64,000 nucleotides of DNA from Rhopalosiphum padi (Eukaryota; Arthropoda; Insecta; Hemiptera; Aphididae). The stretch covers positions 8,983,178 to 9,047,177 of the forward strand of contig NC_083598.1 of NCBI RefSeq assembly GCF_020882245.1, written 5' to 3'. The notes under the pieces are model-generated. The model ran no database searches. It had not been told where the DNA came from and saw only the letters and a list, made by a program, of their open reading frames with translations. Shown in pieces: positions 12,118 through 23,485 of the stretch (the stretch's first letter is position 1; each line of letters begins with the position of its first letter). The position numbers and the translations under genes were made by a program.

Positions 12118-14874
12118 ACAATACGTGTATTTAAGTCACAGCTACAGCCAGCAGGTACACATAATATTATAATAATAATATGTATCGCGATCCCAGCGGA
12201 GGTGTGTGTTTAATGTTTATATACTATACAGAGTGATGCGCTTACTGCTTAGTGCTTAGTATGCCAATACATTTATCATTATTCTATAGTAATACAGTTT
12301 TTATTAAAAATCTGATTTATGATGTATTTAAATTCAAATTTAATCGAGTTGTTTCTAAGTTACATTAAACATTATTTTAATAAAAAATAAAAAATTCACT
12401 AACGTTTAAAATTAGTAATTACCTAACATTTAATAAATCATCACTTAATAATTTGTAAAAATTGTTAAATACTAGATTCGATATTACATCAATTTTATAT
12501 TTCTGCAAATCCATTTATCCTTAGTAGTTAATACTTATTTAGGTAAGCACATTTAAATAACTAGGAAACTCCAAAAATCTAAATTATCTTGAATTATTAT
12601 TAATTATTATTAAAGAAAAAAGGAACGTGGGTATGCATGGTAAATCGCCCAGTATATAGGTACTTACTGAATACCTACTGGCTACTTCACTACTTCATAT
12701 TATAAAATGTACAGTATTTTTCTATACGTCCGTATTATACATAATACAGAATGTTTTATCGCATGTGTCTACCCAGTGGTGGTGCAAAATATTAAATCTT
12801 ATAAAGTATAGGTACCTACAGGTTACAGTATTTATTTTGATACCTATCTTGTGGGGACCAGTTTAAAAAATATAAAATACATTTTGTATTTGAATATACT
12901 GTTTACTATTTAGAACATTAAAACAATATCCAACGTTTAAAATTTGTTTTTTGAAGTCGGGCATCTGCAAAAAGTTATTTGTGTAGAAAAAACGTGATGA
13001 GATACCAGCTTGTATAAACTATATTATAATAGCCATTAGCCTGTAATAGGAAAAAAGAATTGAAATATTATACTGAGAATGTGACAACATCGGTGTGTTT
13101 TCCCTGCGCGGACTGTGCCGCTATGGTAGCCGGTAGGTACCTATATATATAGTATATACCATACAGTGTGTCAGTGTATAGCATACACCACGGCCCACGG
13201 CGTAAACCATAATTAATATAGCCATATAGGTAATATTACTAATATTAAAGACATAAGATAATTTTAAATTGTGATCATAACTCACGCTAAGTAAAGTTTG
13301 TTCGTAGGTTGTAGCCCTCAGTTACGCTCAGGTGGCCGATGGGTAAAATCACTAAAATGTAATATCGATCGAACGATGTTGTGTTGTCGAAATTTCGACA
13401 GCTATATGCGTACCTAGTGCTTTAGTGCTTTTCCATCTTACGGTGTATACACGTATACGTATACGCATACACTCACACTGTCATATGCTGATATAAATTA
13501 TTGTATGTATGAAAATTGATTCTAAACGAAGACTATCGTCAGCTATAGCCGACAGATATTTTACTAAGATTTATTTTTCCATCTGTAATATACTGCCTAT
13601 GGTAAGTATAGTCGTATAAAATACAACTTTCCCTTATAATAATTATAATAATATTATATCATATAATATATTAATATATTAATATAACTCTTATAGCTGT
13701 TTTAAACTTAGGTCAAATATATAGGTACTGACAATACTGACATAGTGACATATACCATAGAACCAGGAGCGGATCCAGCCGATCCCTGTGTGGTAATTGT
13801 GGCCTGTGGGCCAATCGAACTTGTTAAGAAAGGCCACTTCTAAAATAAAAATAAAATGTTTTAATGCAAATAGCATTCAGATATGACGATATTCAATTAA
13901 TATATAAATATAAATAAATATATTTATACTTGTTGTATTACTAACGAAGAAATGACACACATTGACACATCACACATATGACATTAACTTGAATAGACAG
14001 TAAGTCAGTAACCACTGTCATTAGTCAATAGCTTTGTCTTTGGCCTTATTAATTTTTGTCATTATACAATTCTAGGCTTGTAGCTGTCTCGTGTAAACTT
14101 TTTTTGACAAATTAATAGCAGTACTTCTTAAAAAATATTTTTCGCTCGAATAAATATTGTTCTAAAAATATTTTTTAAGTTTCTATCGACTTTCTAATAT
14201 TTCTTTGTAAACTGTATTATTTATTTTTATGATCTGGGCATAGATGTATAAATTGTTTTTCTAGCTTACATGATGGGAGGAAGCGCCAGCCACCAAGCAA
14301 TGAAGCAACATATTGCAGTTTTCTTCGTGCATTTCGTTGCCTAGTATGTGGTTCAAACTTTGTTCAATTGGTTTTTTATATTCGTCGTTCATAGACAACA
14401 TGGCGTTACTTTTGTACTTACCTTATGTGCGTATTTGTCAGTTTGTTTAAGAAATTAATAACTTGATTGATATTATCTTATAGAATCAGAAATAGGCTTA
14501 AAACTTTCTCCGTCTGAGCAAATACATAGTGGCATAGTGCTATATTGTTGTATCTCAATTTTCTATCGGTTAATTAGAACTTGAAAGACAGTTAATTTTT
14601 TAATATATTTTTAAAATTATTATTTTAAAATTAATTGAAAATATCAAGTTATTTTTCTAATTGCATTAGGCTCGACTTCGCCAGGAAAAAAGTTTTACTA
14701 TTTGTTGTATTAAATTAATATTTTATTTTCCTGGAACGACGATTTCACTAATATATATTCAAAATTTGTTCCGTACTTCCGTAGTATATGTTCATCCGTT
14801 TAAAAAAAAAAAACCACAGGTTCCTTAAGATTCACAAATGTGTTATTAAAAACATATATTTCAAAATTTATTAG

Positions 14875-15045
14875 AACTCGTTTGCAGCATCACCTACCGG
14901 CTCCAATTGTGAATCCAAATTATTCATAGGACCCACTCAAACACACATAAAAAATTCATCAAAATCGACAAAATCACTCCAGCGCTATTCGTTTAGCAGG
15001 AGTTCAGTGACACACGACACAAACGTACAGACGAATTATATAATA
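14875..15045 (+). repeat. Probable 3' end of a non-LTR (RTE-like) retroelement
   Basis: CATCAAAATCGACAAAATCA, then a GTTTAGCAGGAGTTCAGTG-type stretch and a CACACGACACAAACG tail, resemble the 3' ends of RTE-type LINEs common in insects. No reverse-transcriptase frame is present; only a 5'-truncated tail remains. Confidence 0.4.
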
Positions 15046-15236
15046 TGTAAAGATGGGAAAATAAGAATTATTGTAACTACTTATCCAATCGTCATGCAGT
15101 TTATTTTGAAATTTAAAATTATAGAGTAAATCGCAAAGCAAGATGTAAGCTAATAAAGCATAGTTTTATGGAATACGGATTCAAATCCCACTATAGTCTT
15201 GTCTACAGAAAATTGAGATAAATAGGAGTATACCAA

Positions 15237-15247
15237 TGGCGCCATCT
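15237..15247 (-). promoter_or_regulatory. Second candidate CTCF-like site
   Basis: The reverse complement reads AGATGGCGCCA, sharing the AGATGGCG core with the site at 23474. It stands in transposon-rich intergenic DNA about 5 kb beyond the 3' end of eIF1. A chance match is possible. Confidence 0.25.
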
Positions 15248-15911
15248 GTCTAGTAAAATAAATATATATATATATAAATAAAATTAAATGATTTATCCAG
15301 AATGAATTTTTTACTAACGAATAATCTCAAAAATGAATAGACTGAACCATTTAAAATAAGTTTTATCAATAGATTCTTAAGATTCAGATGATGTTTTTTT
15401 TAGACGGTTTGCACACATGATTATTGTTTTGACTAACGAAAATCGAATATATTTTATTATTTAAAATATAATATCAGTCTTCTATTGCCTATTGGTTACA
15501 TGTATTATATTTCTACAGAAATAATCAATAAATATAATATACCTGGTATATTATTATCACAAACGTACCTACAATACTACAGTAAAACTTCAAATGTCTT
15601 CGTTTTCTTTTATTTGTATGTAACAGTACATAACATTTTATTTTTAATGTATGCGATTTTAGAATCTGTGCAGTTAGTAATTACTTTATTAAGTATTTTT
15701 ATTTCTAAATGTGTAAAAAAGCATATTTAATTTTAAATTTGAATATAATAACCGATAACAGTCAAACTTAAAATAATATATCTAACTTAAGTCTAAAAGC
15801 TTTTTAAATGAATTAATACTATTTTATATATTAATATATTAATAATAATTTACAATATCTTTATTTACTTAAGATGAACAATTAATTTTTAAATTTCTTC
15901 TTTATACTTTT

Positions 15912-16091
15912 TTCGGAATGAGATTGTACCTCGGCGGCCAACGTGCGCACAGGCGTGGCTTTACTAGACAGCAGGCGTACTTACAGATAGTTGACTCTGT
16001 GGCATAGACGTTTATGGGGTGGACAAACGGGTGTTGTTTAACTGCCGCTCCACGATAACTGGTTGCCGCCGAGGTACGATCTCATTTCGAA
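15912..16091. mobile_element. Short foldback element
   Basis: Inverted arms of about 35 bp (TGAGATTGTACCTCGGCGGC at left, TGAGATCGTACCTCGGCGGC inverted at right) enclose about 110 bp of GC-rich sequence. No clear target duplication is seen. It may be a MITE of unknown family or a conserved hairpin. Confidence 0.55.
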
Positions 16092-16310
16092 TAGAGTATA
16101 GAACTATAGAATTATTTAATATATGCACACATATTATAAATTATAATGTACACAAAATCCGTATCTCGTAATCGTTCATTTATAGTTTCCAATAATTCAC
16201 GTCATAATATAAATACTAATATATATCAACGAAAATAATCAATAATATTTAGCGTTTATTTTAAGAGACCAAAATAAAATAAAATAACAACATTTCAGAC
16301 TTCAGTGATT

Positions 16311-17098
16311 GGGTGGCACCCGTTTCGCCCGAAATCAACATTTCCCGTTTCGACCAAAGCCATTTTAGTCCGTTTTCAAATTAAGTTCGCAATGGTTTTT
16401 AAATAATATAATACAGTATGTTATTATTACCTATTTTTTAAAAAAGTCATAGGAAAAGTTTTTATAAAATGCATATTTAATTATACATTATTATAATTTA
16501 TAGTTATAAGGCATCTTTTTTTCTGGTGTTTTGAAACGTTGTGAGTATAAAATGTGTTTTGAGTGATCGTTTCACTTGTATTTCAATAAAAAATTTTATT
16601 CTAACTCTCCATCAATCATAAGCTGGTTAAATTATATCCAGACAGAAACGTATATCAAAATGAATAGCATTGAAATTCCCAAAAAAACAAAAGTCAAAAA
16701 ACGAAGGAAAGACAAGAATACAACAAAAAAGTATACTTTTATATAGATCTGGCGAAAGTACTAGGTATAAGTTTGTAAAAAGCATGTATAGAAATTTTAA
16801 AAAATAATCATTTTTATAAATGTATTTTGTGATGACTTATAGTGAATTTTAGTAAAAAATAATATAGTGTAAATTTTCTAGTGCTTATTTTTTGTATCAA
16901 AACTGACAATTAACTGTAATAATGTATAATTAAATATGTATTTTATAAAAACTTTTCCTATGACTGCTTTTAAAAATAGTTAATAATTTGTGTACCTATT
17001 ATATTATTTAAAAATCATTGCCAATTTAATTTGAAAATGACTAAAATGGCCTTTGTCGAAACGGGAAAAGTTGATTTTGGGCGAAACGGGTCGCGCCC
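16311..17098. mobile_element. Long-TIR non-autonomous DNA transposon (MULE-like)
   Basis: Ends begin GGG, and inverted repeats of about 200 bp pair well, including ACCCGTTTCGCCC and, further in, GTCATAGGAAAAGTTTTTAT. The first 50 bp hold two copies of CCCGTTTCG about 25 bp apart. An 8-bp duplication CAGTGATT (16303-16310 and 17099-17106) flanks it. No transposase frame is present in the 788 bp. Classification to MULE rests on GGG ends and architecture; hAT is possible given the 8-bp duplication. Confidence 0.75.
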
Positions 17099-17494
17099 CA
17101 GTGATTTTACTTGTAAGTTCTGACTAGAAAAAATATAATTATTGATAGTATTTGATAATTTATTGAAAAAAAGTCGATAAAGTATTTAAATACAAGTAAT
17201 TGATTTTCAAATACAAATTCATCCAAGACCGTATTTAAAATATCTACTTTCCAAATACTTGATTTAAAAAAATTCTAAATACATACTATAAAAGTATTCT
17301 AAATACTATAAATGTATTTAAATACATTTACTCAAATACTTAGACTGACTTGACTACTAGACTACTTGACTTAGTCACATAAGACTGATTAATTGGTATC
17401 TACCTAACCTTCTGATAATGGCAGTTATGTTTGATGATCTCATTTTGGAACAATAAAGTATTTTAGTTGCAAAATCCCTCCATCATAACATATA

Positions 17495-17647
17495 CAGTAA
17501 AATCCCGTTACAACGAACTCCAGGGGATCGAATTTTTTTTCGTTATAACGGAAATTTGAATAAGCTTTTTATAATCCCTGCTTACCAGCAGGGGACTTCT
17601 ATGACTTTCGTTCTAACGGGATTTTTCGTTGTAATGGGATTTTACTG
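17495..17647. mobile_element. pogo/Tigger-like MITE
   Basis: Inverted ends start CAGTAAAATCCC and agree at 20 of 21 bases, flanked by TA (17493-17494 and 17648-17649), the pogo/Tc1 target. Interior segments with CGTTATAACGG pair further. Length is 153 bp, with no coding capacity. Confidence 0.85.
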
Positions 17648-17649
17648 TA

Positions 17650-20062
17650 TATATATATAAACAAGGCCAGACTTAAACTTTCAGATGCCCGGGACAAATC
17701 TTTTTTTTGTGACTTCTAGCAGTAAAAATATTTAAAATATCCATTGTCTAAGTAGTTAAGGAAAAAAAATTAAAATAAGTATTAGATATAATAATAATTA
17801 TAAAAGTGGTAAATACGGCTCGTCTTAGGGGTAATAATGTTCCACTAGAGGCGTCATTTGGGGGGCGCAGGGTATACTTGTGCTCCCCTATTTTTTCCGA
17901 TTCTTTTTGGCCTGGATTAAAATTTATCCACTTAGCCATATAACTATTAAAAGTTTATATCTATATACTAAAATATATACAGCGCTGGATGCCCTAATGT
18001 CGTTTTCTTATCAAATGACATCTTAACGTACTAATTTTAAATCCCGAGTCTTATAAACATAAATTAATGTTGATATTTTTGTATAAATTTCCTAAACCTA
18101 GGATCAAAATGTTTTAAATTTTTTCATATAAATATTTTGATATCTGAATGCTCTTCAAACATCTGCTGCTCGGGGAAAGTGCCCTTAAAAGTTTGAAACC
18201 CTTCGTCAAATCTGGTCTTGTATGTGTGTTATACTTAGGGCTCGGAAATTGATGCATTTTGCATTTTTTTAGGAACTTTTTAGGCGATGCTCTCCTGACC
18301 ACAGATGTGTTTCATTAGTATGTGAATCTGAATTTTTTGGTGCTTATTACTTTTTAAGACATTTTCCCACATTCACTTCTTATCATTATGCCGATAACTT
18401 ACTTAAAACTTTGAAATTACCACAGACAAAGATTAGGACCTATTAGATTTTATCTCACTAATTTCATCGTTGTCGTATTGTAGTGAATATTATATACTTA
18501 CCTAAATTTTATTATTTTTTAGTAATATTTTGAGTAATTTGTAAGCTTTGATAAATGTATATAGAATTTTATAGTAAAATAGAGTACAATTTAAAAAAAA
18601 TATATTTTTATTAATTTAAAACAAATATTTTTAACTTTTTGGTCATTTTTGAATGTTTTTAAGGTCATAAACTTCTGGGCTCTAGTTATACTGTACATTT
18701 TTTTAAATACAAGTTTTAGTGGAACATCTTTGTCAAAGGCAGCTGGTAGATCATAAATGATATTAGTACCAACAATTAGGTTTTTCAGTAAAATTTAAAA
18801 CCTAATCTACGTCAAGAAATTTAAATATATCTATTAACACATTTAATTTTTTATGCTTATTAGTTTATTCAATTTTTTTAATAATAATATTGTCATATTG
18901 AATTTATAATTTATATTTCTTAAAAAGTATTTTATGATGTTCAAAACTTTATAAAAAAAATATTTTATTAGCATTAAGATAAGTAAGAATTAAAGAAGTT
19001 GAGGAGCATTTTGTATAGCAAATAATGATATAGATTTATTTTAAACGCAGATTGTGTTTAATTTAAACATTTGTCTTGCTGTTTGGCGTTTGAGGGTAAA
19101 TCATTTTTATAAATCATAACAAATGGAAACTTGTTCAACATCATAGGAAATAATACAAGCCAATGTTTGAGTATTCAACAATAAAGATTAATGCACACAT
19201 ATGAATAATTAGTGTAAGATTTAAAACTACATTTGAAAATTTATTCTTCCACTTCTGGTATAAATTCATAAGTTTAACAAATCAAGTGAGCAACATTTTC
19301 TACAATTTAGTATTTTAATGTATATTATTAAATGTATGTAAAAATGGACGTTTAATTAGATTTTATACATAAGTTATGTTTAATCATATAAATATATTTA
19401 TAACTATTTATTGATATTTTGTTTTAATTAACATAATTTTAGTGTCCTAGTAAATAATAATCAGTAAATCCTTGTTTAATTATAGGGTTTTCTGAAAAAA
19501 TGTAAATTTAGATATCAAATAAAGAGTCTGTAAAAATCAATATTAGAACACCAATGAAATAATTAAACAGTAAATACCAAGTAATTAATAGTAAAATTGA
19601 TTAAGATTAAACGAGGATGTACTGCATTTGTTCGCAATGTTTGTATTTATTTTTTATTTTTAATAATTTTACTCAGTACGTAATAATTAATTACAATTTA
19701 TAAATAAAAGAAAAATTATTAATACCATACATATCATGAAGTTTATAAAAACCACATCATATTAAACATGGGGATTCAAGTATAATACAGAATAATTATT
19801 TTTTCTTATTAGTTATTACATTTAATATTATGGAAACAACAAAAAAATGTTCTCTAAATATGTCAGTAGCATTGATATACATAACACTAACGCTTATTCA
19901 AATCGACACTTGAAAATTAATGATTTGAAAAAAAACACTAGGATTAAACATTACATTTATTAAAGCATGTTATGAAATTGAGAATTTTGAATTTATTATG
20001 ATTTTTTTGACTGATTAATGTAACAATCTAATGTATTTTGTAGCATGATTGAATTGTTTTCT
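17650..20062. other. Intergenic DNA and eIF1 3' flank
   Basis: A GC-raised repeat-like patch lies at 17800-17940 and another at 18150-18310. The rest is AT-rich. The right end includes the eIF1 3'UTR with AATAAA (minus) at 19992 and 19956. Confidence 0.5.
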
Positions 20063-20209
20063 TTAGAAACCGTGGACCTTAAGTTGATCAGACTTGGCAA
20101 GACCACATTTAGTTAACCACTGGCAAATGTTTTCTCGCTGATCTCCTTGTAATTGTAACACTTCACCGTATTCAGGATGTTCAACTACTGTACCGTTGCA
20201 AGCAAACTC
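20063..20209 (-). CDS. eIF1: eIF1 coding exon 3 (C-terminal)
   Basis: It encodes 48 residues from EFACNGTVVEHPEYG to KVHGF and a TAA stop. The acceptor is TTTCAG before 20209. The open frame continues upstream into the intron, but alignment to the eIF1 family places the exon start at the Glu codon GAG. Confidence 0.97.
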   Translation of the reverse strand, partial: EFACNGTVVEHPEYGEVLQLQGDQRENICQWLTKCGLAKSDQLKVHGF

Positions 20210-22638
20210 CTGAAATATTGAAATTATTTTAAAATTTAAGTAATCTAAAATAATAGTAACCGCAATATTATAAAAGTTTATAAAAATTAAAAATGTATAC
20301 AATTATTTTCATCTTTAAGTTACGTTTTATTGTTTTGTGCATTAAGCAATGTTAAATTTAAATAGGTTAATTTTAATCAGACTTTTTTTTGTGATGCTTT
20401 TTTAACATTTAAAGTATGACAAAAAAAAAAAAAGATGTAAAATACAATAAAATAAAAAAATAGGTATAAAATATTTTATTTTATAATTATAAACTGGTCG
20501 AAATCTAGAAATGTTTACTACTGTATATAACTTGTTACCTTTTTGCAGGCACGTACTATCTTCTTTAAGTCATATTCTGACGAGAGACCTTGGACCGTTG
20601 TTAATGTTTTACGACCATTACGTTGTTGAATTCTTATGTGAACAAGCCCGTCTTGAACGTCATCGTCTGCACCCTTGATTGCATCAGCAAACGGGTCTTA
20701 AATATCAAATATCAACAATAAGTTATTTTTTAACATTTACTAGTTAATTATTAACTAATCAATACAAACATAATTAAAATGGCATAATCATAGTATGATG
20801 AAACTATGAAAGTATATTTTAAGACTATTAAACTTAGTATGCAGTGTTGGGAAGGAACGATTCCTGGAACGAGTTCTTTTTGTAGGAACGAAGCTTGGAA
20901 CTGCTTCCTTTAAAAATAATGAAAAAAGAATATGAAAAAATTCTTTATATTGAGGAACATGAACGAAAATCACAGTTTCTGTTGAAATTTTAAAAAATAA
21001 ATTTTTTATTTAATTTAGTTTTTAAAAATTAGATAAAATAAAGACAAATTAAATCAATAGTTTATAACTTAGTTCCTGTAAGGATTCATTTTTTAAAATT
21101 CTAATTGATTTATCATTTTTATCATTAATTTATTGACATCAAAAATAAAAAGGTAATATTCTAAAACCATTAGATTGGGTAAGTTAAAAAAATGGAACGA
21201 TAATAAGAACGAGTTCGTATATTAGGAACTGACCCAGATCCATTTAAAAAGGAACTTTTTCAACACTGTTAGTATGTATCATTAAAAAAAAAAAAATTGA
21301 TTAACAATAATTGCTTGTTAATTCTGGGTAGGTGCTACCTATAATTGAATTCATAAAAAAAAAACAATTAATAACTAATTATGAATTATAAATTGAAAGA
21401 AAAATATATCTATTTCTATATTCTTGATTATAATGTTTATATGAAATAAACGAGGAAATAAATGAAAAATTACTTAATCACTCATTGAACCAGGGCATAG
21501 GATTGGAGATATTGGTTAGGTTCAGCGCTGTATTTAAAAATTTTCTGCCTCTGGGCATAATTTATGCCCGCCCCAATTAACAATATTAGTATTAATATTA
21601 ATATTACACTAATTATTTCATCATTTTTATTCATGATCAGGATTCTATAATATTAAAATTTAGCTGATCAATTAATAAATGAAATTCGTTCAATAGTTAA
21701 AAAAAACTTATAATTAACAAATTAAAATATGATAAAACATACGTTTTTTTTTAATACAATCTTTTCCAATAATTCATTAAAATGTGATTATTTTCTTTTC
21801 CTTTACATTTTAAAAATTAATTTTGCTAAAATATTTTGCCACCCTCGAGCATATGTCTACCCGTAGCCCCCCCTAAATACGGGCCTGGTCGGATTCCAAT
21901 ATTTAATGATTGTGACCGAGATATAAGTTGAGTACCTAATTATGGAGTTGTTTAGAATTAACACAGAAAAGGAAATTTTGAAAAGCTTCACCAGTTTAAT
22001 TTATTTAGAAGATGTAAGATGATCAAATTAAAAATTTCCAATAGTTATCAATAAAATGGTGTTCATATATAGTTGATGTATGTGGATACTGGTAGGCTGT
22101 AAGCATATTTTTTAACTTTATTATGTGTAATAAATAATAATCATATTAAAAATGTGTAATATAATATATTAATATTGTGTATAGTATAGGTATACTGTAT
22201 CATTACAGACTCATAAGACAACAATCTATAAATGGATACCTAGATTACGTCGTATAACTGACGAAATGCAACAAAAACAAATGACGTCAACTAACACCCA
22301 CAACGAAAATGAAACTGATCAAGTTAGTTTCTGTTCTTTACGATGGCCTTGTAAGACACGTTTGGCCTTAAAAAACGACAATGGGTGTCATTGGGAAATT
22401 GAGGAAATGAAACGACGCCCGTTCATTAACGTTATAAGAAAATGTGAAGTTTCCTGTTATCGGTGTCGGTGACACTCGTCGGACGTGTAGAAAACTAAAA
22501 TATCAACGCAAAACACTTATAACTTCTGCATCGAAACCGAAAATGGTCTCCTGCAGTGACACCGAATGCGTTTTGCGGGCCGTGCACGTAAGATGCTAAT
22601 TTGCACTTACCGAATACGTTAAGATTCTGGATTGACAT
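20063..22638 (-). CDS. eIF1: Translation initiation factor eIF1 (SUI1), complete, three coding exons
   Basis: eIF1 binds the 40S subunit near the P site, keeps the scanning complex open and enforces AUG selection. Three minus-strand segments (22611-22638, 20539-20696, 20063-20209) join in phase (28+158+147 nt) into 110 residues plus stop, the usual animal eIF1 length. The protein opens MSIQNLNVFDPFADAIKG, contains the SUI1-fold segment HIRIQQRNGRKTLTTVQG (from about residue 29), then FACNGTVVEHPEYGEVLQLQ and ends in DQLKVHGF, all hallmark eIF1 stretches. Introns are 1914 and 329 nt with GT-AG ends. The start codon sits in a weak context (C at -3, U at +4), as expected for a gene known to autoregulate through start stringency. 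AATAAA signals (minus strand) lie at 19992-19997 and 19956-19961. A hAT MITE at 20842-21268 lies inside intron 1. Confidence 0.97.
20539..20696 (-). CDS. eIF1: eIF1 coding exon 2
   Basis: This 158-nt exon encodes DPFADAIKGADDDVQ through IVRACKK, including the basic RIQQRNGRKTLTTVQG loop and strand region that contacts 18S rRNA in the eIF1 family. The acceptor AG is at 20697-20698 and the donor GTAACA follows 20539. It ends exactly on a codon boundary. Confidence 0.96.
20842..21268. mobile_element. hAT-like MITE in eIF1 intron 1
   Basis: Inverted ends CAGTGTTG are flanked by a perfect 8-bp duplication TTAGTATG (20834-20841 and 21269-21276). The left side has several GGAACGA-type subterminal repeats. 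The 427-bp element is non-coding, and the intact duplication argues for a fairly recent insertion. Confidence 0.88.
21533..21887. mobile_element. Probable old hAT-like MITE in eIF1 intron 1
   Basis: Ends CAGCGCTGTATTTA and CAGGCCCGTATTTA (inverted) agree at 11 of 14 bases. Flanking 8-mers GTTAGGTT and GTCGGATT agree at 5 of 8. The structure is plausible but eroded. Confidence 0.5.
22282..22289. promoter_or_regulatory. Palindromic CRE (TGACGTCA) in eIF1 intron 1
   Basis: A perfect 8-bp CREB/ATF site lies about 350 bp inside the gene from the ATG, within a higher-GC segment (about 22240-22480). Position near the promoter is suggestive; binding is inferred only. Confidence 0.4.
22611..22638 (-). 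CDS. eIF1: eIF1 coding exon 1
   Basis: The exon encodes MSIQNLNVF plus the first base of the next codon. The donor is GTAAGT directly after position 22611. The ATG is at 22636-22638. The split codon G|AC is completed by exon 2 to give the Asp of the conserved DPFADA motif, which confirms the join. Confidence 0.95.
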
Positions 22639-22975
22639 GCGTATGTTCGTATCTCCTGTGGTAATGACTGGCCTCTTGTAAGTCCACTCGGTGACAGGAC
22701 CGTGTCTTCCGCGCTTGTGATCTCGCGACGTACTATGCTGGTTAAACGGGATAAGGATAGAGGTGGTGTGAAGTTAACCAACAGCGTTCAGACGACAAGG
22801 TCCGACAATATTGCGACAACAATTGAGAGCAGACTAGCGAGTCGCCGGAGTACCAAGCTCAAGGGAAAATTGAAACAACGCACAGAGAATTAATAATTAT
22901 AGTTCGACGACGTCACGACTTCACGAGGAGAGATAATTGTGAATTCCGTATTGCACGGGGGAGGGGATAAGCTAT
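22639..22975 (-). promoter_or_regulatory. eIF1 5'UTR and probable promoter region
   Basis: GC content rises sharply against the AT-rich surroundings directly upstream of the eIF1 ATG. No TATA box is obvious close to the gene, which would fit a housekeeping promoter. The transcription start cannot be fixed from sequence. A plus-strand open frame in this interval has no recognisable similarity and is treated as chance. Confidence 0.5.
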
Positions 22976-23293
22976 TTATTGTCGTTCATACGGTGTGTAC
23001 GAGAAACATGAAAAAAATAATTGTAGCAGCTCAAAGAATGTTTGAATGTGGTAGGGTGATGGACATGACGAATAGGATGACGGGTCGGAGTCGTACATAT
23101 TCTTGCCGTTGAACAGGTCGACCATTACGTTGCAGCCGCTTCGAGAAGTCCAAAGATATTGCAAAGACGGTAGTCCGTGCGAGCGCGACATGACAACGTC
23201 GCAATCGCTAACTGTGATGAACGCGCGCTCTTGGCATTCATTTAAATCGTTTTTGAAATGGTCGTTGCGTTGTCCGGCAATCTTATAATACAT
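22976..23293 (-). CDS. Hypothetical 105-residue protein upstream of eIF1
   Basis: A single open frame starts with ATG at 23291-23293 and ends in TAA at 22976-22978, 337 bp upstream of the eIF1 start on the same strand. I do not recognise the protein (MYYKIAGQRNDHF... ending TPYERQ). Third codon positions are strongly enriched for C and many codons begin with G, unlike the AT-rich surroundings, which argues for real coding. An AATAAA overlaps the stop region. The last 30 residues include a hydrophobic aromatic stretch (FFELLQLFFSCFSY) that could be a short membrane segment. It could instead be part of a spliced gene, a 5'-leader ORF of eIF1, or a chance ORF in a GC-rich promoter. Confidence 0.4.
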   Translation of the reverse strand: MYYKIAGQRNDHFKNDLNECQERAFITVSDCDVVMSRSHGLPSLQYLWTSRSGCNVMVDLFNGKNMYDSDPSSYSSCPSPYHIQTFFELLQLFFSCFSYTPYERQ

Positions 23294-23473
23294 TAATTTT
23301 TATCTGTTGGTCGATGTTACAATTTTTCTAGATGAATTATTAACGGATCAAAAATTGAATTTACCGAATATTATCCGTGAACGGTTTTGTAAATAGCAAT
23401 AATAACTGTTTGTATAATTCATAGATACTATAGGTATACTACGGCAATCGATATCATCAAAAATGTACGACGT

Positions 23474-23485
23474 CACTAGATGGCG
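23474..23485 (+). promoter_or_regulatory. Candidate CTCF insulator site
   Basis: CACTAGATGGCG matches the core of the insect CTCF motif (CCASYAGRKGGC type). It lies upstream of the 105-residue frame and eIF1, on the boundary with the AT-rich intergenic DNA before the ETS gene. Family knowledge makes an insulator plausible; no occupancy can be shown here. Confidence 0.35.

Larger units (their letters stand above)
12126..15911. other. Intergenic DNA with transposon debris
   Basis: No gene is supported. Patches of higher GC occur at 13080-13210, 13310-13560 and 14265-14420. CAGGAGCGGATCCAG at 13763 looks like a single transposon end, and an RTE-like tail lies at 14875-15045. Confidence 0.5.

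Noticed and set aside
15170..15205. TTCAAATCC box resembling a tRNA T-loop
   Set aside because: The flanking bases do not form the T-stem or an acceptor stem; no tRNA fold could be drawn.
15485..15730. 81-codon plus-strand frame
   Set aside because: AT-rich with Ile, Tyr and Leu bias typical of random AT-rich sequence.
22702..22893. Plus-strand frame in the eIF1 promoter region
   Set aside because: Opposite to eIF1 in GC-raised DNA, no similarity; likely a chance frame.
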